From NCBI GenBank assembly GCA_028291515.1, contig JAQGHU010000085.1:1-64000 (forward strand): 64,000 nucleotides of DNA. Reading direction: 5' to 3'. This document shows, in pieces, positions 17,149 through 26,725 of the stretch. The DNA is from Schlesneria sp. GTDB lineage: Bacteria; Planctomycetota; Planctomycetia; Planctomycetales; Planctomycetaceae. The notes beneath the pieces are model-generated. The model worked only from the letters and a program-made list of their open reading frames with translations, ran no database searches and had not been told where the DNA came from. The translations under genes were made by a program, and so were the position numbers. Position 1 is the first letter of the stretch. Every line of letters begins with the position of its first letter.

Positions 17149-17246
17149 CGTCATTCCCGCGAAGGCGGGAATCCCGTGATCTCACGACGATGACAGATCG
17201 TGGTTCGCTCTGCCGCTGCTGGATTCCCGCCTGCGCGGGAATGACG
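17149..17246. repeat. inverted pair of CGTCATTCCCGCG repeats
   Basis: Copy at 17149-17176 (CGTCATTCCCGCGAAGGCGG..) faces a reversed copy at 17219-17246. Same family as at 10151 and 50967. It lies immediately behind the FKBP terminator. Confidence 0.85.
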
Positions 17247-17311
17247 AGTCCTCCGCGGGTGAGGATCACAAAGCAGGCACCGGGCCTTGGACGTTGTTGT
17301 CGGACCAACGA

Positions 17312-17393
17312 CAATCACGGCTCGGCAGGAGCCTCGCCCTCCCAAATACGAAGACACGGCTATGTCGAGGACTCCGAGTCCGTGGCACCCGCG
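17312..17393. repeat. partial member of the GTGGCACCC repeat family (family C)
   Basis: The right half (CGAAGACACGGC, TATGTCGAGGACTCCGAG, CCGTGGCACCC) matches the right arm of the repeat at 26618-26703. The left half differs (GGCTCGGCAGGAGCCTCGCC, itself a small hairpin). It lies between the FKBP gene and the 3' end of the minus-strand esterase. Confidence 0.6.
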
Positions 17394-17446
17394 AAAGGAG
17401 GCCAGGGGCTTACGCCGCCTCGCTCAGAAGGCGAGTTGGAACTGTG

Positions 17447-18415
17447 CTATTTCGCGGGAGGCTTGGCAGTCGAATTGAAGAAGTCCCACAGTGTGTCGGT
17501 CGCGTTTAGGGTGGTGGTGTTGGGGCCCATTGCGGCCAGCGGCGCGAAGGACTTGCTGCCGGGCCATTGATGTCCCTGGCCTTTCAACATGAGCACGGTC
17601 AGCGTCGGGCCGTTCGACTTCGACGGGTATTCCTCTTTCTTGATCCCGTCCTTCTCCGAGATGACTTTTGGTTCCGTCTCACAACCGATGGCTTTGGCCC
17701 AGGCTGTCAGTGGTTCGGCGACCGGAGGATTGTGTTTGTTGCCCCAGGGGAGGCGAACTTCGCCTCCATCGAGGGGGACCAGCGGATCCTTCGTTCCCAG
17801 GATGCACAAGGTCGGTAGCGGGTGCTTTGGTTGTGGATCAGCCACGGCCAACAAGCCGGCGACTGCTCCCACAGCTTGAAATCGGTCGGAGAGTTCCGCG
17901 GCGAGTTTGAAAGTCATGCCGCCACCGTTGCTATGGCCGCAGCAGTAGACGCGATTGGTGTCGTAGGGGAGGCGATCTTTCAGCATCTCCAGGAGATCAC
18001 TGACGTAGGCCACATCATCAATCGCCGCTCGGGGAGATCGGCTGTTCAATTGACCTGAATTCCACAATGCGGGATTCGTGGCAAAGTTGGCTGGCTCACG
18101 AGGCCGCGCAGGCAAGCCGTCTGGCGCGACAACCAGAAACCCATTCTTCTCCGCTTTCGCGGCCCAACTGTTATGATCGAGGACGATACGACCGTTTCCG
18201 CCCGCGCCGTGCAGTGCCAGCACCAATGCTGGCGGGGCTTCCATGCTGTATCCCTTGGGGATCTGCACATGGGCCGCGCGTTCGTAGTTGCCGGATGTGA
18301 TCGTTACCGAGAATCGGCCGGGCATCGGTGGCGACGGGAGCGGTGCATCCTGCGCGATCACGACCGAAGAGGTGAGAAACAGCAGAAGCAGAGCGACTTG
18401 AGATGAACCGGCCAT
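17447..18415 (-). CDS. secreted PHB depolymerase/feruloyl esterase-like hydrolase
   Basis: A 322-residue alpha/beta hydrolase with signal peptide (MAGSSQVALLLLFLTSSVVI..AQ). It has the oxyanion region LVLALHGAGGNG, nucleophile elbow GHSNGG (serine), a likely acid in LGTKDPLVPLDGG and the histidine in GQGHQWPGS. The closest pattern is the esterase PHB depolymerase family (LpqC/feruloyl esterase type), which cuts ester bonds in polyhydroxybutyrate or plant-cell-wall esters. The true substrate cannot be read from sequence. It is transcribed toward the FKBP gene and diverges from the helicase gene. Confidence 0.88.
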   Translation of the reverse strand: MAGSSQVALLLLFLTSSVVIAQDAPLPSPPMPGRFSVTITSGNYERAAHVQIPKGYSMEAPPALVLALHGAGGNGRIVLDHNSWAAKAEKNGFLVVAPDGLPARPREPANFATNPALWNSGQLNSRSPRAAIDDVAYVSDLLEMLKDRLPYDTNRVYCCGHSNGGGMTFKLAAELSDRFQAVGAVAGLLAVADPQPKHPLPTLCILGTKDPLVPLDGGEVRLPWGNKHNPPVAEPLTAWAKAIGCETEPKVISEKDGIKKEEYPSKSNGPTLTVLMLKGQGHQWPGSKSFAPLAAMGPNTTTLNATDTLWDFFNSTAKPPAK

Positions 18416-18564
18416 GAATTGTCGATACCCTGCGATGTTGATTGAACGAGCGCGATCAAATCAGCTACGACGATAAACACCGATCAGGCCGCAGAGCAGC
18501 GAGACATATTGTCTTTTTCGCTTTGTTGTCCACTGAAGTGCATCAGAACCATAAGGAACACGAC

Positions 18565-20463
18565 GTGTCTGCCGAGTACTTCCAGCGACTGATCCGCTGC
18601 CTGGATCATGAAGGGGCCGAGGAAGCTCGTGAGGTCGTGCGACGCCGCCAGCAGGCAACAGGTGCTGCCGCAGAACGCAGCGGGACCACCTTGTTGGGGC
18701 TGGCCATCCGGGATGAAGTTGGTGGGTTTGGCGGACGCGTCGCGGTGACATTCGGCAAGCGAGACCGCCGCGTGGATCTCCCCTGGTCCCGGCTTGGTGC
18801 GGGGACGCCGGTCATTGTTTGCGAAGAAAATGTCAACGATCCCACCGGCTGGCGCGGCGTGGTGACCGATCGCGATCGGTCGACCATCACCATTGCGTTA
18901 CTGGAATCGCCCGAATCGACGAACGATCGCCCGACGTATTGCGTCGACGTATCCTCTGATGAAGTGGCTCGACAGCGACAACGAGATGCCTTGCGGAAGG
19001 CGAGCGCAGCCGAGCGAGGCCGACTGGCGGTGCTGAAGCGCAGACTACTCGGTGAAGAGCCGCCTGTGTTCTCGGAACGTCGAATTTGGGTGCCGCTGAC
19101 TCTGCTGGATAGTTCGCAATGTGCTGCTGTCGATCTCGCCTTATCAGCCGAAGATGTGGCGATCATTCATGGGCCGCCGGGGACTGGTAAGACGACGACG
19201 GTCGTGGAACTAATCAGGCAAGCGATTCGTCGTGGCGAGAAGGTTCTGGCGTGTGCTCCCAGTAATCTGGCGGTTGATAACTTGCTGGAGCGATTGTTGG
19301 CGTTTGGAGAACGGGCGCTGCGAATCGGACACCCCGCGCGAGTCATGCCGGCGTTGCGCGAGCAGACGCTGGATATCCTGGTGGAATCGCATCCCTCGCT
19401 GAAGTTGGCTCGCGAATGGACGAAGGAAGCGTTCGCACTTCGCCGACAGGCGGGCCGATACGTTCGCACCGCCCCCGTTGCAGGAGCCCGTCGTGACTTG
19501 CGAGCTGAAGCGAGGAAGCTGCTGGACGACGCTCGTCAGATGGAAACGGGTCTGGTCAATCATTTGCTCGATTCCGCGACCGTGATCTGTGCCACGTTGA
19601 CCGGCCTGAACGACGACATCCTGGGTGATCGCCAATTCGATCTGGTGGTGATCGACGAGGCGGCTCAGTCGACCGAGCCGACCTGCTGGATCCCCCTGCT
19701 GCGTTCGCGACGCCTGGTGCTGGCGGGTGATCATTGCCAGTTACCGCCGACGGTCCTGTCGCAAGATGCCCGTCGAGAGGGATTTCACACGAGCCTGATG
19801 GAGAAGCTGGTGGCGCGTCTGGGCGCGACTGTTTCACAACGTCTGACGACTCAGTACCGAATGCATGAGCAGATCATGCGGTTCTCGTCGGATGAGTTCT
19901 ATGAGTCTTCGCTGATCGCCGCCGAGTCGGTGCGCGAACATCTGCTGGCGGACCTGCCAGAGATGATCGCCAGTCCGCTGACGGAGTGCGCGGTGCGATT
20001 CTTTGATACGGCGGGATCAGGCTGCGAGGAGCAATCGGAAGCGGGCGGCAGCAGTCTGCAGAACCAGGGCGAAGCGGACTATGTCGCTAGACAGGTGGCA
20101 GAATTGCTCGCGGCGGGTGTGAAGCCGACGGAGATCGCGGTGATCACCCCTTACGCCGCGCAGGCTCGGTTGCTGCGAGATTTGATTGCGTCTCAAGGGG
20201 TGGAGGTGGATACCGTCGACGGATTCCAAGGCCGCGAAAAGGAAGCGATTGTCATTTCGCTGGTTCGATCCAATTCGAAAGGTGAAGTCGGTTTTCTGGC
20301 TGACACGCGACGTACGAATGTCGCACTGACCAGAGCCAGGCGGAAGCTGATCGTGTTTGGAGACAGCAGCACGCTGGCCAATCATGAGTTTTATCTGCGG
20401 TTGCTGGATTACTTCGAACGCGAAGATGTCTACGGGACAGTGTGGGAATTAGGCGCGGAGTGA
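18565..20463 (+). CDS. superfamily 1B helicase, IGHMBP2/UPF1-like
   Basis: A 632-residue nucleic-acid helicase. The GTG start at 18565 is preceded by AAGGA and opens directly into folded sequence; the longer upstream frame is poor. The N-terminal beta-barrel region (1-170) is followed by Walker A GPPGTGKTTT (203-212), Walker B with VVIDEAAQS, motif III LAGDHCQLPPTV, motif IV QYRMHEQIM, motif V TVDGFQGREKEAIVISLVRS and motif VI NVALTRARRKLIVFG. The order and wording fit the SMUBP-2/UPF1 group of 5'-to-3' helicases acting on RNA or DNA. Its role in bacteria is not established. It stands alone between the divergent esterase and a convergent membrane gene. Confidence 0.92.
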   Translation: MSAEYFQRLIRCLDHEGAEEAREVVRRRQQATGAAAERSGTTLLGLAIRDEVGGFGGRVAVTFGKRDRRVDLPWSRLGAGTPVIVCEENVNDPTGWRGVVTDRDRSTITIALLESPESTNDRPTYCVDVSSDEVARQRQRDALRKASAAERGRLAVLKRRLLGEEPPVFSERRIWVPLTLLDSSQCAAVDLALSAEDVAIIHGPPGTGKTTTVVELIRQAIRRGEKVLACAPSNLAVDNLLERLLAFGERALRIGHPARVMPALREQTLDILVESHPSLKLAREWTKEAFALRRQAGRYVRTAPVAGARRDLRAEARKLLDDARQMETGLVNHLLDSATVICATLTGLNDDILGDRQFDLVVIDEAAQSTEPTCWIPLLRSRRLVLAGDHCQLPPTVLSQDARREGFHTSLMEKLVARLGATVSQRLTTQYRMHEQIMRFSSDEFYESSLIAAESVREHLLADLPEMIASPLTECAVRFFDTAGSGCEEQSEAGGSSLQNQGEADYVARQVAELLAAGVKPTEIAVITPYAAQARLLRDLIASQGVEVDTVDGFQGREKEAIVISLVRSNSKGEVGFLADTRRTNVALTRARRKLIVFGDSSTLANHEFYLRLLDYFEREDVYGTVWELGAE

Positions 20464-20470
20464 TTCGCTG

Positions 20471-20971
20471 TCATTGAAGCGGCAGCATCAGGTCATCTGC
20501 CCATTCGTAAACCTGCCAGGGATCGTGCTGAGGTGGCAGGAACGACAGGCTGAGGTAGGCGACGCCGACCGAGAGCAAGTTCGCCAGTAGCAGACTTCTT
20601 AGCAGATTCTTCTGCGGACCGACGACCAATCTTAGTGGGACGCTTTCGACGACGTTCGTCAGCAGCCAGGCCATCAGGCAGGTTTCGGCCCAGGTCAAAG
20701 GGTTGAATGTTCCCCAACCATTACTGTGGTTGCGAGCCGCCACCGAGTATTCCCAGTACCAGCCCCAGGCTGGCAGAATCAGGATGCCGGCCAAAGTCGA
20801 GACGACGTTGATGATGCACGCGGCACTAAACGCATGTCGCCAAGTGATCTGGAAAAAGTGGCGAAATAGCGATGCTTCAATGGCCAAACCGATCAGAATC
20901 ACGGGGATGGCCGCGATCCGATCAAGCAAAAACAAGGCTGGCCAGACCACATCGGCCAGTACCAGATACAT
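20471..20971 (-). CDS. small integral membrane protein, unknown
   Basis: A 166-residue protein with about four hydrophobic segments (MYLVLADVVWPALFLLDR, AIPVILIGLAIEASLF, ACIINVVSTLAGILILPAWG, LLLANLLSVGVAYLSLSF). The ATG at 20971 is chosen because the upstream extension looks non-coding and overlaps the divergent cbiM promoter region. A conserved-looking WGTFNPLTWAETCLMAWLLT segment is present. No family is recognised. It converges on the helicase with an 7-base gap and diverges from cbiM, so a link to metal transport is possible but unproven. Confidence 0.7.
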   Translation of the reverse strand: MYLVLADVVWPALFLLDRIAAIPVILIGLAIEASLFRHFFQITWRHAFSAACIINVVSTLAGILILPAWGWYWEYSVAARNHSNGWGTFNPLTWAETCLMAWLLTNVVESVPLRLVVGPQKNLLRSLLLANLLSVGVAYLSLSFLPPQHDPWQVYEWADDLMLPLQ

Positions 20972-21179
20972 GGTGACGCTCTTGATGGGAGATTTTGAAA
21001 TGGAGAGCGTACAGCTTAGCGACTCCACTGCTGGGTAGCACAACGCAAACTGGTGTCGGTGGATCAATTTTGTCTGACTGAAAGCGTTAATTGGCGAGAC
21101 TTGCGTCAAGCGAACCGTGCAGGCAGACTTGAGGGCTGACAATGGACGATTCAATCAATCAATCAGGTTGCGCTCATTC

Positions 21180-22169
21180 ATGCATATTCGAGACGGAATT
21201 CTGGCACCCGAAGTCTGCCTGGCGGCGGGGGCAATCAGCCTGGGGGCGATTACGTATTCGCTGCGGCGGTTGCGGTTTGATCTGGAAGATCGCGCGGTCC
21301 CGTTGACGGGGATGATGGCGGCGATCGTGTTCGCTGGCCAAATGGTTAATTTCCCGTTATTCGGTCTGCCGGTCTCGGGACATCTCCTCGGCGGGGTGTT
21401 GGCGGCAGTCATGCTGGGGCCGTGGGCTGGCTGCCTGGCGATTTCGATGGTGCTGATCGTGCAAGCGGTCCTCTTCAGCGACGGCGGGTTGATGTCGCTG
21501 GGAGCGAACATCTTGAACATGGCGGTAGTCGGGGCGTGGGGTGGCTATGCCGTCTACGCCACGATTCGGCGGATACTCGGCAACGGCGCTGCGGCGACGG
21601 TGTCGGCGGCGGTGATTGCCGCGTGGCTGTCGGTGTTGGGAGCGGCGGCTCTGTTCTGTGCAGAGTTTCTCTGTTCGTCTCGATCGGCGGGTGTCGATCC
21701 GCGCGGGGTGCTGTCGTTGATGGTGCTATATCACTCGTTGATCGGGGTCGGAGAGGCTTTGATCACAGGGGCGGTGTTGTCATTCGTGTTGGCTCGTCGA
21801 GGTGACCTTGTTCCGACTCCGAATGCACCGGGATCGGTCGGTACGATTGGACGCTTTGCCGCGACCGGCCTGATGGCGGCTTTGGCTGTCGCGGCGATTG
21901 TGGCTCCGTTCAAGTCGGAATCGCCCGATGGACTGGATGCTGCGGCGCAGGATCTGAAGTTCGACAAACTGGAGGTTGAGCGACCCGCGTTGGTGCTGGA
22001 TGACTACGCGATTCCTGTTGCCGAATCCGCCTGGTGGCCGGCGCTTCCCGTTTCATTGGCCGGGATTGTGGGGACGCTGGTCGTGTTCATCGCGGCGGTC
22101 GTGTTGGCGGGAATCACGCGACGGAACGTGGTGCCGATTCGAGTTGCGGATGGTTCCCATGGGAACTAG
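21180..22169 (+). CDS. cbiM: ECF cobalt/nickel transporter substrate-binding membrane protein CbiM with PDGLE tail
   Basis: A 329-residue membrane protein that selects Co2+ or Ni2+ for an energy-coupling-factor importer. The N-terminus MHIRDGILAPEVCL fits the family rule that Met1-His2 helps bind metal, which fixes the start. It has about seven membrane segments, the GHLLGGVLAAVMLGPWAG motif and LMSLGANILNMAVVG. After the transporter core, a SPDGLD motif (about 243-248) and a last membrane helix near 300-320 match the PDGLE/CbiN-like tail, so a separate cbiN may not be needed. No cobalamin or NiCo riboswitch was seen upstream. Cobalt and nickel cannot be separated from sequence alone. It overlaps cbiQ by 11 bases. 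Confidence 0.93.
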   Translation: MHIRDGILAPEVCLAAGAISLGAITYSLRRLRFDLEDRAVPLTGMMAAIVFAGQMVNFPLFGLPVSGHLLGGVLAAVMLGPWAGCLAISMVLIVQAVLFSDGGLMSLGANILNMAVVGAWGGYAVYATIRRILGNGAAATVSAAVIAAWLSVLGAAALFCAEFLCSSRSAGVDPRGVLSLMVLYHSLIGVGEALITGAVLSFVLARRGDLVPTPNAPGSVGTIGRFAATGLMAALAVAAIVAPFKSESPDGLDAAAQDLKFDKLEVERPALVLDDYAIPVAESAWWPALPVSLAGIVGTLVVFIAAVVLAGITRRNVVPIRVADGSHGN

Positions 22170-22818
22170 TGGGATCGGTTCCGACACGGGTTCGCACTCC
22201 ATTTGCCACGCCCTTCCTGCGGGAATGAAACTGCTGCTGACACTGGGGATCATCCTGGTGGCTGGCCTGATTCCGCTCGAACATTGGCCGGCTCAGGGGT
22301 TGTTGCTCGCGCTGGTTTTTGTGGGGCTGAGTCTGGCTGGCGTGACGATGCGCTATCTTGTCCGACGGTTGGCGTTGTTCCTGCCGCTGCTGCTGGTGTT
22401 TGGGCTGTCGGTGCCGATGGCGCGTTCGAACGATGCAGCCTGGAGTTGGACGCTGTCGCTCTGGCTACGGTGTACGGTGTCGTTTATGGCGGGGTTGTGG
22501 CTGGTGCACGTGCTGCCGTTTCGTGATTTATTGACGACGTTGCGGTACTGGCACTTCCCGCCCGCGTTGATTGCGATGCTTGGCTTCATGTATCGCTATA
22601 CATTCATTCTGTGGGATGAACTGCGACGACTTCGCAATGCTCGGGCCGCCCGGGATTTTGGTGGTGGGCCGTGGTGGCGCGTCTGGTCGATCAATTCCCA
22701 GGTCATCGGTCTGCTGTTGCTGCGCGCGATGGAGCGGGCCGAGCGGACTCATCGGGCGATGCTGGCTCGGGGGTGGGATGGGTCGATTCGGTTTCTGGAT
22801 GGCAAGGATGCTGGCTGA
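22159..22818 (+). CDS. cbiQ: ECF transporter transmembrane protein CbiQ (EcfT)
   Basis: A 219-residue membrane component that couples ATP hydrolysis to metal transport. The ATG at 22159 lies inside the end of cbiM, suggesting translational coupling. About five hydrophobic segments are present. The EcfT coupling motifs appear as RRLRNARAARDFG and ERAERTHRAMLARGWDG (the A-R-G motifs that dock on the ATPase). It sits between cbiM and cbiO as in known cobalt transporters. Confidence 0.92.
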   Translation: MGTSGIGSDTGSHSICHALPAGMKLLLTLGIILVAGLIPLEHWPAQGLLLALVFVGLSLAGVTMRYLVRRLALFLPLLLVFGLSVPMARSNDAAWSWTLSLWLRCTVSFMAGLWLVHVLPFRDLLTTLRYWHFPPALIAMLGFMYRYTFILWDELRRLRNARAARDFGGGPWWRVWSINSQVIGLLLLRAMERAERTHRAMLARGWDGSIRFLDGKDAG

Positions 22819-22912
22819 GGGCCGAGCGACAGAATGGAAAGCGGATCAGGCCAAAGACGCGCGGGGCGTTGCCCACGCGGTTAAACGAATGCATTGAGAG
22901 ATTTGACTTCGA

Positions 22913-23671
22913 ATGGCTAACTCCGATCAGCCCGCGATGGAACTTCGCCGACTGTCGTTTCGCTATCCCAATGGCCGACTGGCGTTGGAAGAGATCACAT
23001 GCGCCGTGCCTCACGGTGAGCGCGTGGCGATCGTGGGGCCCAGTGGTGCGGGCAAGTCGACATTGCTGATGCACTTGAATGGTCTGCTCCCCTCCCCTTC
23101 CCTGTCGAAAGACGATGACGCACAAGTCGCGATTGAGGGGCAAGCAGTGACTCGGTCGCGACTGCAGCAGATTCGTCGGCAAGTTGGCTTTCTGTTTCAA
23201 GACCCCGACGATCAACTGTTCTGTCCGACTGTTCAAGACGACGTCGCGTTTGGGCCGTTGAACCTGGGCCTGGATCGCGCGGAAGTGCTGGCTCGTGTGG
23301 AACAGGGGCTGGCTGCTGTGGGCATGGCAGACTGCCTGACTCGCAATCCGTCCGAGTTGAGTACGGGCGAACGCAAACGAGTCTGTCTGGCGGGGATCCT
23401 GGCCTGCGGTCCTTCGATCCTGGTCCTGGACGAGCCGACCAGCAATCTGGACCCGCGTGCCCGGAGACAGTTGTTACACATCCTGCGCGAATTCGCGGGG
23501 ACGCTGATTGTGGCGACGCATGACCTGGATTTTGTGATCGATCTTTGCAGCCGAGTCCTCGTGCTGGAATCGGGCAAGGTCCAGGCTGATGGTCCGACGG
23601 AACGAGTGCTTTCGGATCCCCTGATCATGGATCGCCACGGGTTGGAAGTGCCGTGGCGATTGCGCAGGTAG
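22913..23671 (+). CDS. cbiO: ECF transporter ATP-binding protein CbiO
   Basis: A 252-residue ABC ATPase that powers CbiMQ. It has Walker A GPSGAGKST, Q-loop FLFQDPDDQLF (typical of ECF ATPases, with the DPDDQ stretch), Walker B ILVLDEPT and the switch histidine in VATHDLD. The signature reads LSTGERKR where most relatives have LSGGQKKR, a noticeable change at the ATP-contacting loop. It lies 94 bases after cbiQ and is the last gene of the unit; inverted repeats follow. Confidence 0.93.
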   Translation: MANSDQPAMELRRLSFRYPNGRLALEEITCAVPHGERVAIVGPSGAGKSTLLMHLNGLLPSPSLSKDDDAQVAIEGQAVTRSRLQQIRRQVGFLFQDPDDQLFCPTVQDDVAFGPLNLGLDRAEVLARVEQGLAAVGMADCLTRNPSELSTGERKRVCLAGILACGPSILVLDEPTSNLDPRARRQLLHILREFAGTLIVATHDLDFVIDLCSRVLVLESGKVQADGPTERVLSDPLIMDRHGLEVPWRLRR

Positions 23672-23699
23672 AGCAACTATGAAGCGTCTACCTTTCGTA

Positions 23700-23814
23700 G
23701 TTATGCTTCAGCATATCTCTTCGAAGTTGAAGGTTGAGAGGCTCAATGACTACTCCCTTCTCGAAGCGTCAGGAACGTGGCACGCGCCCAAAGAATGTTA
23801 TGCTGAAGCATAAC
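23700..23814. repeat. pair of GTTATGCTGAAGCATAAC palindromes between convergent genes
   Basis: GTTATGCTTCAGCATATC (23700-23717) and GTTATGCTGAAGCATAAC (23797-23814) are near-palindromes in opposite orientation about 80 bases apart. They sit between the convergent ends of cbiO and glpK. They could stop transcription in both directions, but lack T-runs. Confidence 0.7.
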
Positions 23815-23823
23815 CCACGTCCT

Positions 23824-25314
23824 CTAGTCGGCCCAGGACTTTGATCGTTCGGCGGCTTGTTGCCACTTGGTGTACATCTGTTCTCGCTTTGTGGATTCCA
23901 TTTGTGGGACGAATTCGCGATCGAGCACCCAGTTTTGGCGGAGGTCATTGAGGTCAGACCAGTACCCAACAGCCAGGCCAGCCAGATACGCTGCGCCGAG
24001 GGCCGTGGTTTCCTGGACGACCGGTCGATGGACTCGGGTGGGCAGGATATCGGCTTGAAACTGCAGGAGCAGGTTATTGGCCGTCGCGCCGCCGTCGACT
24101 TTCAACTCGGCCAAGGGGACTTCAGCGTCCTGCTGCATGGCGTCGAGGACATCGCGAGTTTGGTACGCCATCGCTTCGAGGGTGGCTCGAGCGAGATGGG
24201 CGCTGGTGGAACCTCGCGTCAGGCCGACGATGGTTCCTCGCGCATGGGGATCCCAGTAGGGGGCACCCAGGCCGGCGAGGGCTGGAACAAAATAGACGCC
24301 GCCGTTGTCGGGGACCGAGGCGGCCATCGCTTCGATATCGCTGGCCTGCCGGATTAGGCCCAGCCCATCGCGCAGCCACTGGACGGCTGCCCCGGCGATG
24401 AAGATGGAGCCTTCCAAGGCATAGACGGTCTCGTTACCAATTCGCCACGCGACTGTTGTCAGCAATCCTGCTGTCGAGGCGACCGGCTTAGTGCCGGTGT
24501 TCATTAAGAGGAAACAGCCTGTGCCATAGGTGTTCTTGGCAGCGCCGGGATCAAAGCAACACTGTCCGAAGGTGGCTGCCTGTTGATCGCCAGCGATGCC
24601 AGCCAGGGGGATCGTCTCACCAAAGATCGAGGCATCGATGTTGCCATACACTTCGCTGGAGGCTTTCACTTCAGGAAGCATCGCGCGAGGGACATCGAAC
24701 AGCTTGAGCAGTTCGTCGTCCCACTGTCCCGTATGAATGTTGAATAGCAATGTGCGGCTGGCGTTGCTCGGATCGGTGATGTGCAGCTTTCCAGCGGACA
24801 ATCTCCAGACGAGAAACGAATCGACTGTCCCGAACAAGATATCGCCCCGGTTCGCGCGATCGCGAAGTCCTGGGGTGCGATCGAGCAGGTACTTAATCTT
24901 GGTTCCCGAGAAATAAGGGTCGATCACCAATCCGGTCTTGGACCGTACGAACTCTTCGGCTCCATCCGATTTCAATTGCTGGCAGATATCGGCGGTGATT
25001 CGGCTCTGCCAGACGATGGCGTTGGTGACGGGTTTTCCCGTGTGTCGATCCCACAGCACAGTCGTTTCGCGTTGGTTGGTGACGCCGACCGCGGCGATGT
25101 CGGCCGCGGTCAGGCCGGCGTGCAGGAGCGCGTTTTTCGCGGTTTGCAGCTGCGAGTTCCAGATGTCTTCGGGATTGTGTTCCACATGCCCTGGCTGCGG
25201 GTAATGCTGAGGAAACTCCTGTTGAGCGGAGGCGACGACGCGGCCGTCGCGACCGAACACGATCGCTCGACTGGACGTGGTTCCTTGATCCAGGGCCAAG
25301 ACATAACGAGACAT
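23824..25314 (-). CDS. glpK: glycerol kinase
   Basis: Phosphorylates glycerol to sn-glycerol 3-phosphate in the cytoplasm. At 496 residues it has normal length. FGGY-kinase motifs: [18 protein letters not shown] (phosphate-1), [66 protein letters not shown], and the C-terminal [19 protein letters not shown] and [16 protein letters not shown]. The start at 25314 matches the family N-terminus; the frame continues upstream without family sequence. No glpF or glpD is in the window. Confidence 0.97.
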   Translation of the reverse strand: MSRYVLALDQGTTSSRAIVFGRDGRVVASAQQEFPQHYPQPGHVEHNPEDIWNSQLQTAKNALLHAGLTAADIAAVGVTNQRETTVLWDRHTGKPVTNAIVWQSRITADICQQLKSDGAEEFVRSKTGLVIDPYFSGTKIKYLLDRTPGLRDRANRGDILFGTVDSFLVWRLSAGKLHITDPSNASRTLLFNIHTGQWDDELLKLFDVPRAMLPEVKASSEVYGNIDASIFGETIPLAGIAGDQQAATFGQCCFDPGAAKNTYGTGCFLLMNTGTKPVASTAGLLTTVAWRIGNETVYALEGSIFIAGAAVQWLRDGLGLIRQASDIEAMAASVPDNGGVYFVPALAGLGAPYWDPHARGTIVGLTRGSTSAHLARATLEAMAYQTRDVLDAMQQDAEVPLAELKVDGGATANNLLLQFQADILPTRVHRPVVQETTALGAAYLAGLAVGYWSDLNDLRQNWVLDREFVPQMESTKREQMYTKWQQAAERSKSWAD

Positions 25315-25507
25315 CGATGCTCTTTCATCAGTGTGGCAGGGAGTCAATCCGCAGGATTTGTGCGGGTTTGGGATTTTCTCCGACGAGGTGTCCCACGATA
25401 CTACCTCGAATGATTCACCGTCAGTAGCCAAAGCTGACGTCGACTTTGCGGAAACGAGGCACTGCATCGCCATGCGGCGGCGGGATAGCGAATAGGACCA
25501 ACGAGAG

Positions 25508-26293
25508 ATGCTTTTCAATTGGCTGAAAGATCGGCGGCGGAGCAAGCTGGCAACAGAGACGTTTCCGGCCGCGTGGTTACAGATCGTGCATCACAATTGC
25601 CGCCACTTCGCGACGCTGGACTCTGCAGAGCAATCGCGATTGCTGCGCGACATTCGCTGGTTTCTCGACGAAAAGTCGATTGAAACGGCGATCGGATTGA
25701 AGCTGACTGACGAGATGCGAGTGACCGTGGCGGCGCATGCGTCATTGCTGGGCCTGGGATTTGAAGGGCCGCCATTTGATCGGTTGAGGTCTGTCATCAT
25801 CCGCGCCGACAGCTATGTGGGGACGCAAGTGCAGCGGGGTTCGTCGGGACTGGAACTGCATTCGGAGACCGCGCGAATCGGTGAGACGACTCGGAATGGG
25901 CCGGTGCTGCTGTCATGGCGCGATGTCGAGCAGCAGTGTCGCGATGCTCCCTATGGTCGGAATGTGATCCTGCATGAGTTTGCTCATCTGCTGGACATGG
26001 TCGATGGCGATGTCGACGGAGTTCCGCCCCTGCAGAACGAAGAGCAATACAAGACCTGGAAAGATGTGACGCGGATCGAGTACCGACGCCTGGTGAACGA
26101 AGCCCAGTTTGGTATTCCGTCACTGCTCGATTGGTATGGGGCGACGAATGAAGCGGAATTCTTCGCCGTGGCGACGGAATCGTTCTTCGAGCAACCGACC
26201 GAGATGCGAAAGCTGCACCCGCGGCTGTACGATGTGTTGCGAGTCTTCTACAAGCAAGATCCGGCCAACCGGTGGATGCGAAACGTTGCGTGA
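25508..26293 (+). CDS. MtfA-like zinc metallopeptidase (family M90)
   Basis: A 261-residue protein of the MtfA family. In E. coli MtfA affects the Mlc regulator of glucose uptake and has zinc-dependent peptidase activity; whether that holds here is unknown. The key motif is [21 protein letters not shown] with zinc histidines in HEFAH. A third ligand is likely Glu in [17 protein letters not shown]. The N-terminal helical half ([16 protein letters not shown]) also fits. No signal peptide, so cytoplasmic. Length is near the E. coli protein (265). moaD starts 43 bases later. Confidence 0.9.
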   Translation: MLFNWLKDRRRSKLATETFPAAWLQIVHHNCRHFATLDSAEQSRLLRDIRWFLDEKSIETAIGLKLTDEMRVTVAAHASLLGLGFEGPPFDRLRSVIIRADSYVGTQVQRGSSGLELHSETARIGETTRNGPVLLSWRDVEQQCRDAPYGRNVILHEFAHLLDMVDGDVDGVPPLQNEEQYKTWKDVTRIEYRRLVNEAQFGIPSLLDWYGATNEAEFFAVATESFFEQPTEMRKLHPRLYDVLRVFYKQDPANRWMRNVA

Positions 26294-26336
26294 AGACGTG
26301 TTCGTTGTTCTGGTCCGGTGCCGACATTGGTGTTTC

Positions 26337-26579
26337 ATGCTGACAGTCAAGCTATTTGCGAAAGCTCGTGATCTGGTGGGGAGTCCGATCATCCAGATAC
26401 CTTGGTCCGATGGCGATACGGTCGGCCGCTTGAAGCTGGCTCTTAGTGAACGGCATCCTTCGCTGCTGCCGCTTGTTCCAAGGTTATTGGTTGCTGTAAA
26501 CAACGACTATGCGCCGGACTCGCTAAAAGTCCGTACTTCAGATGAGGTTGCCTGTTTTCCGCCGGTCAGTGGTGGCTGA
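26337..26579 (+). CDS. moaD: molybdopterin synthase small subunit MoaD
   Basis: An 80-residue ubiquitin-like sulfur carrier. Its C-terminal Gly-Gly (ending CFPPVSGG) is adenylated and thiocarboxylated, then donates sulfur to precursor Z with MoaE. The core (MLTVKLFAKARDLVGSP, LLVAVNNDYA) fits. The ATG at 26337 gives the correct family N-terminus. moaE lies 146 bases downstream, separated by an inverted repeat. Confidence 0.93.
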   Translation: MLTVKLFAKARDLVGSPIIQIPWSDGDTVGRLKLALSERHPSLLPLVPRLLVAVNNDYAPDSLKVRTSDEVACFPPVSGG

Positions 26580-26617
26580 ATGAGCCGGCGCGATGATTGG
26601 AATTTTGGACTTGATCT

Positions 26618-26703
26618 GGGTGCCACGGACTCACCGTCTTCGGGGTGGCCGTGTCCTTCGTCAAAGACACGGCCATGTCGAAGACTCCAAGACCGTGGCA
26701 CCC
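26618..26703. repeat. GGGTGCCACGG inverted repeat (family C) between moaD and moaE
   Basis: A long imperfect hairpin. GGGTGCCACGG, GTCTTCG and TGGCCGTGTC on the left are answered by GACACGGCCA, CGAAGAC and CCGTGGCACCC on the right. Related members lie at 17312-17393, 29838-29915 and 38600-38628. It ends 22 bases before the moaE start and would fold in a moaD-moaE transcript. Confidence 0.85.
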
Positions 26704-26725
26704 GAACACTCTTGACGGTACTGCC

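Noticed and set aside
15914-17314. 466-codon minus-strand frame over the FKBP gene
   Set aside because: It mirrors the three FKBP repeats and runs on through the downstream terminator and repeat.
20972-21179. cobalamin or NiCo riboswitch before cbiM
   Set aside because: I found no B12-box-like or NiCo core in the 208-base leader; a covariance search would be needed to exclude a diverged form.
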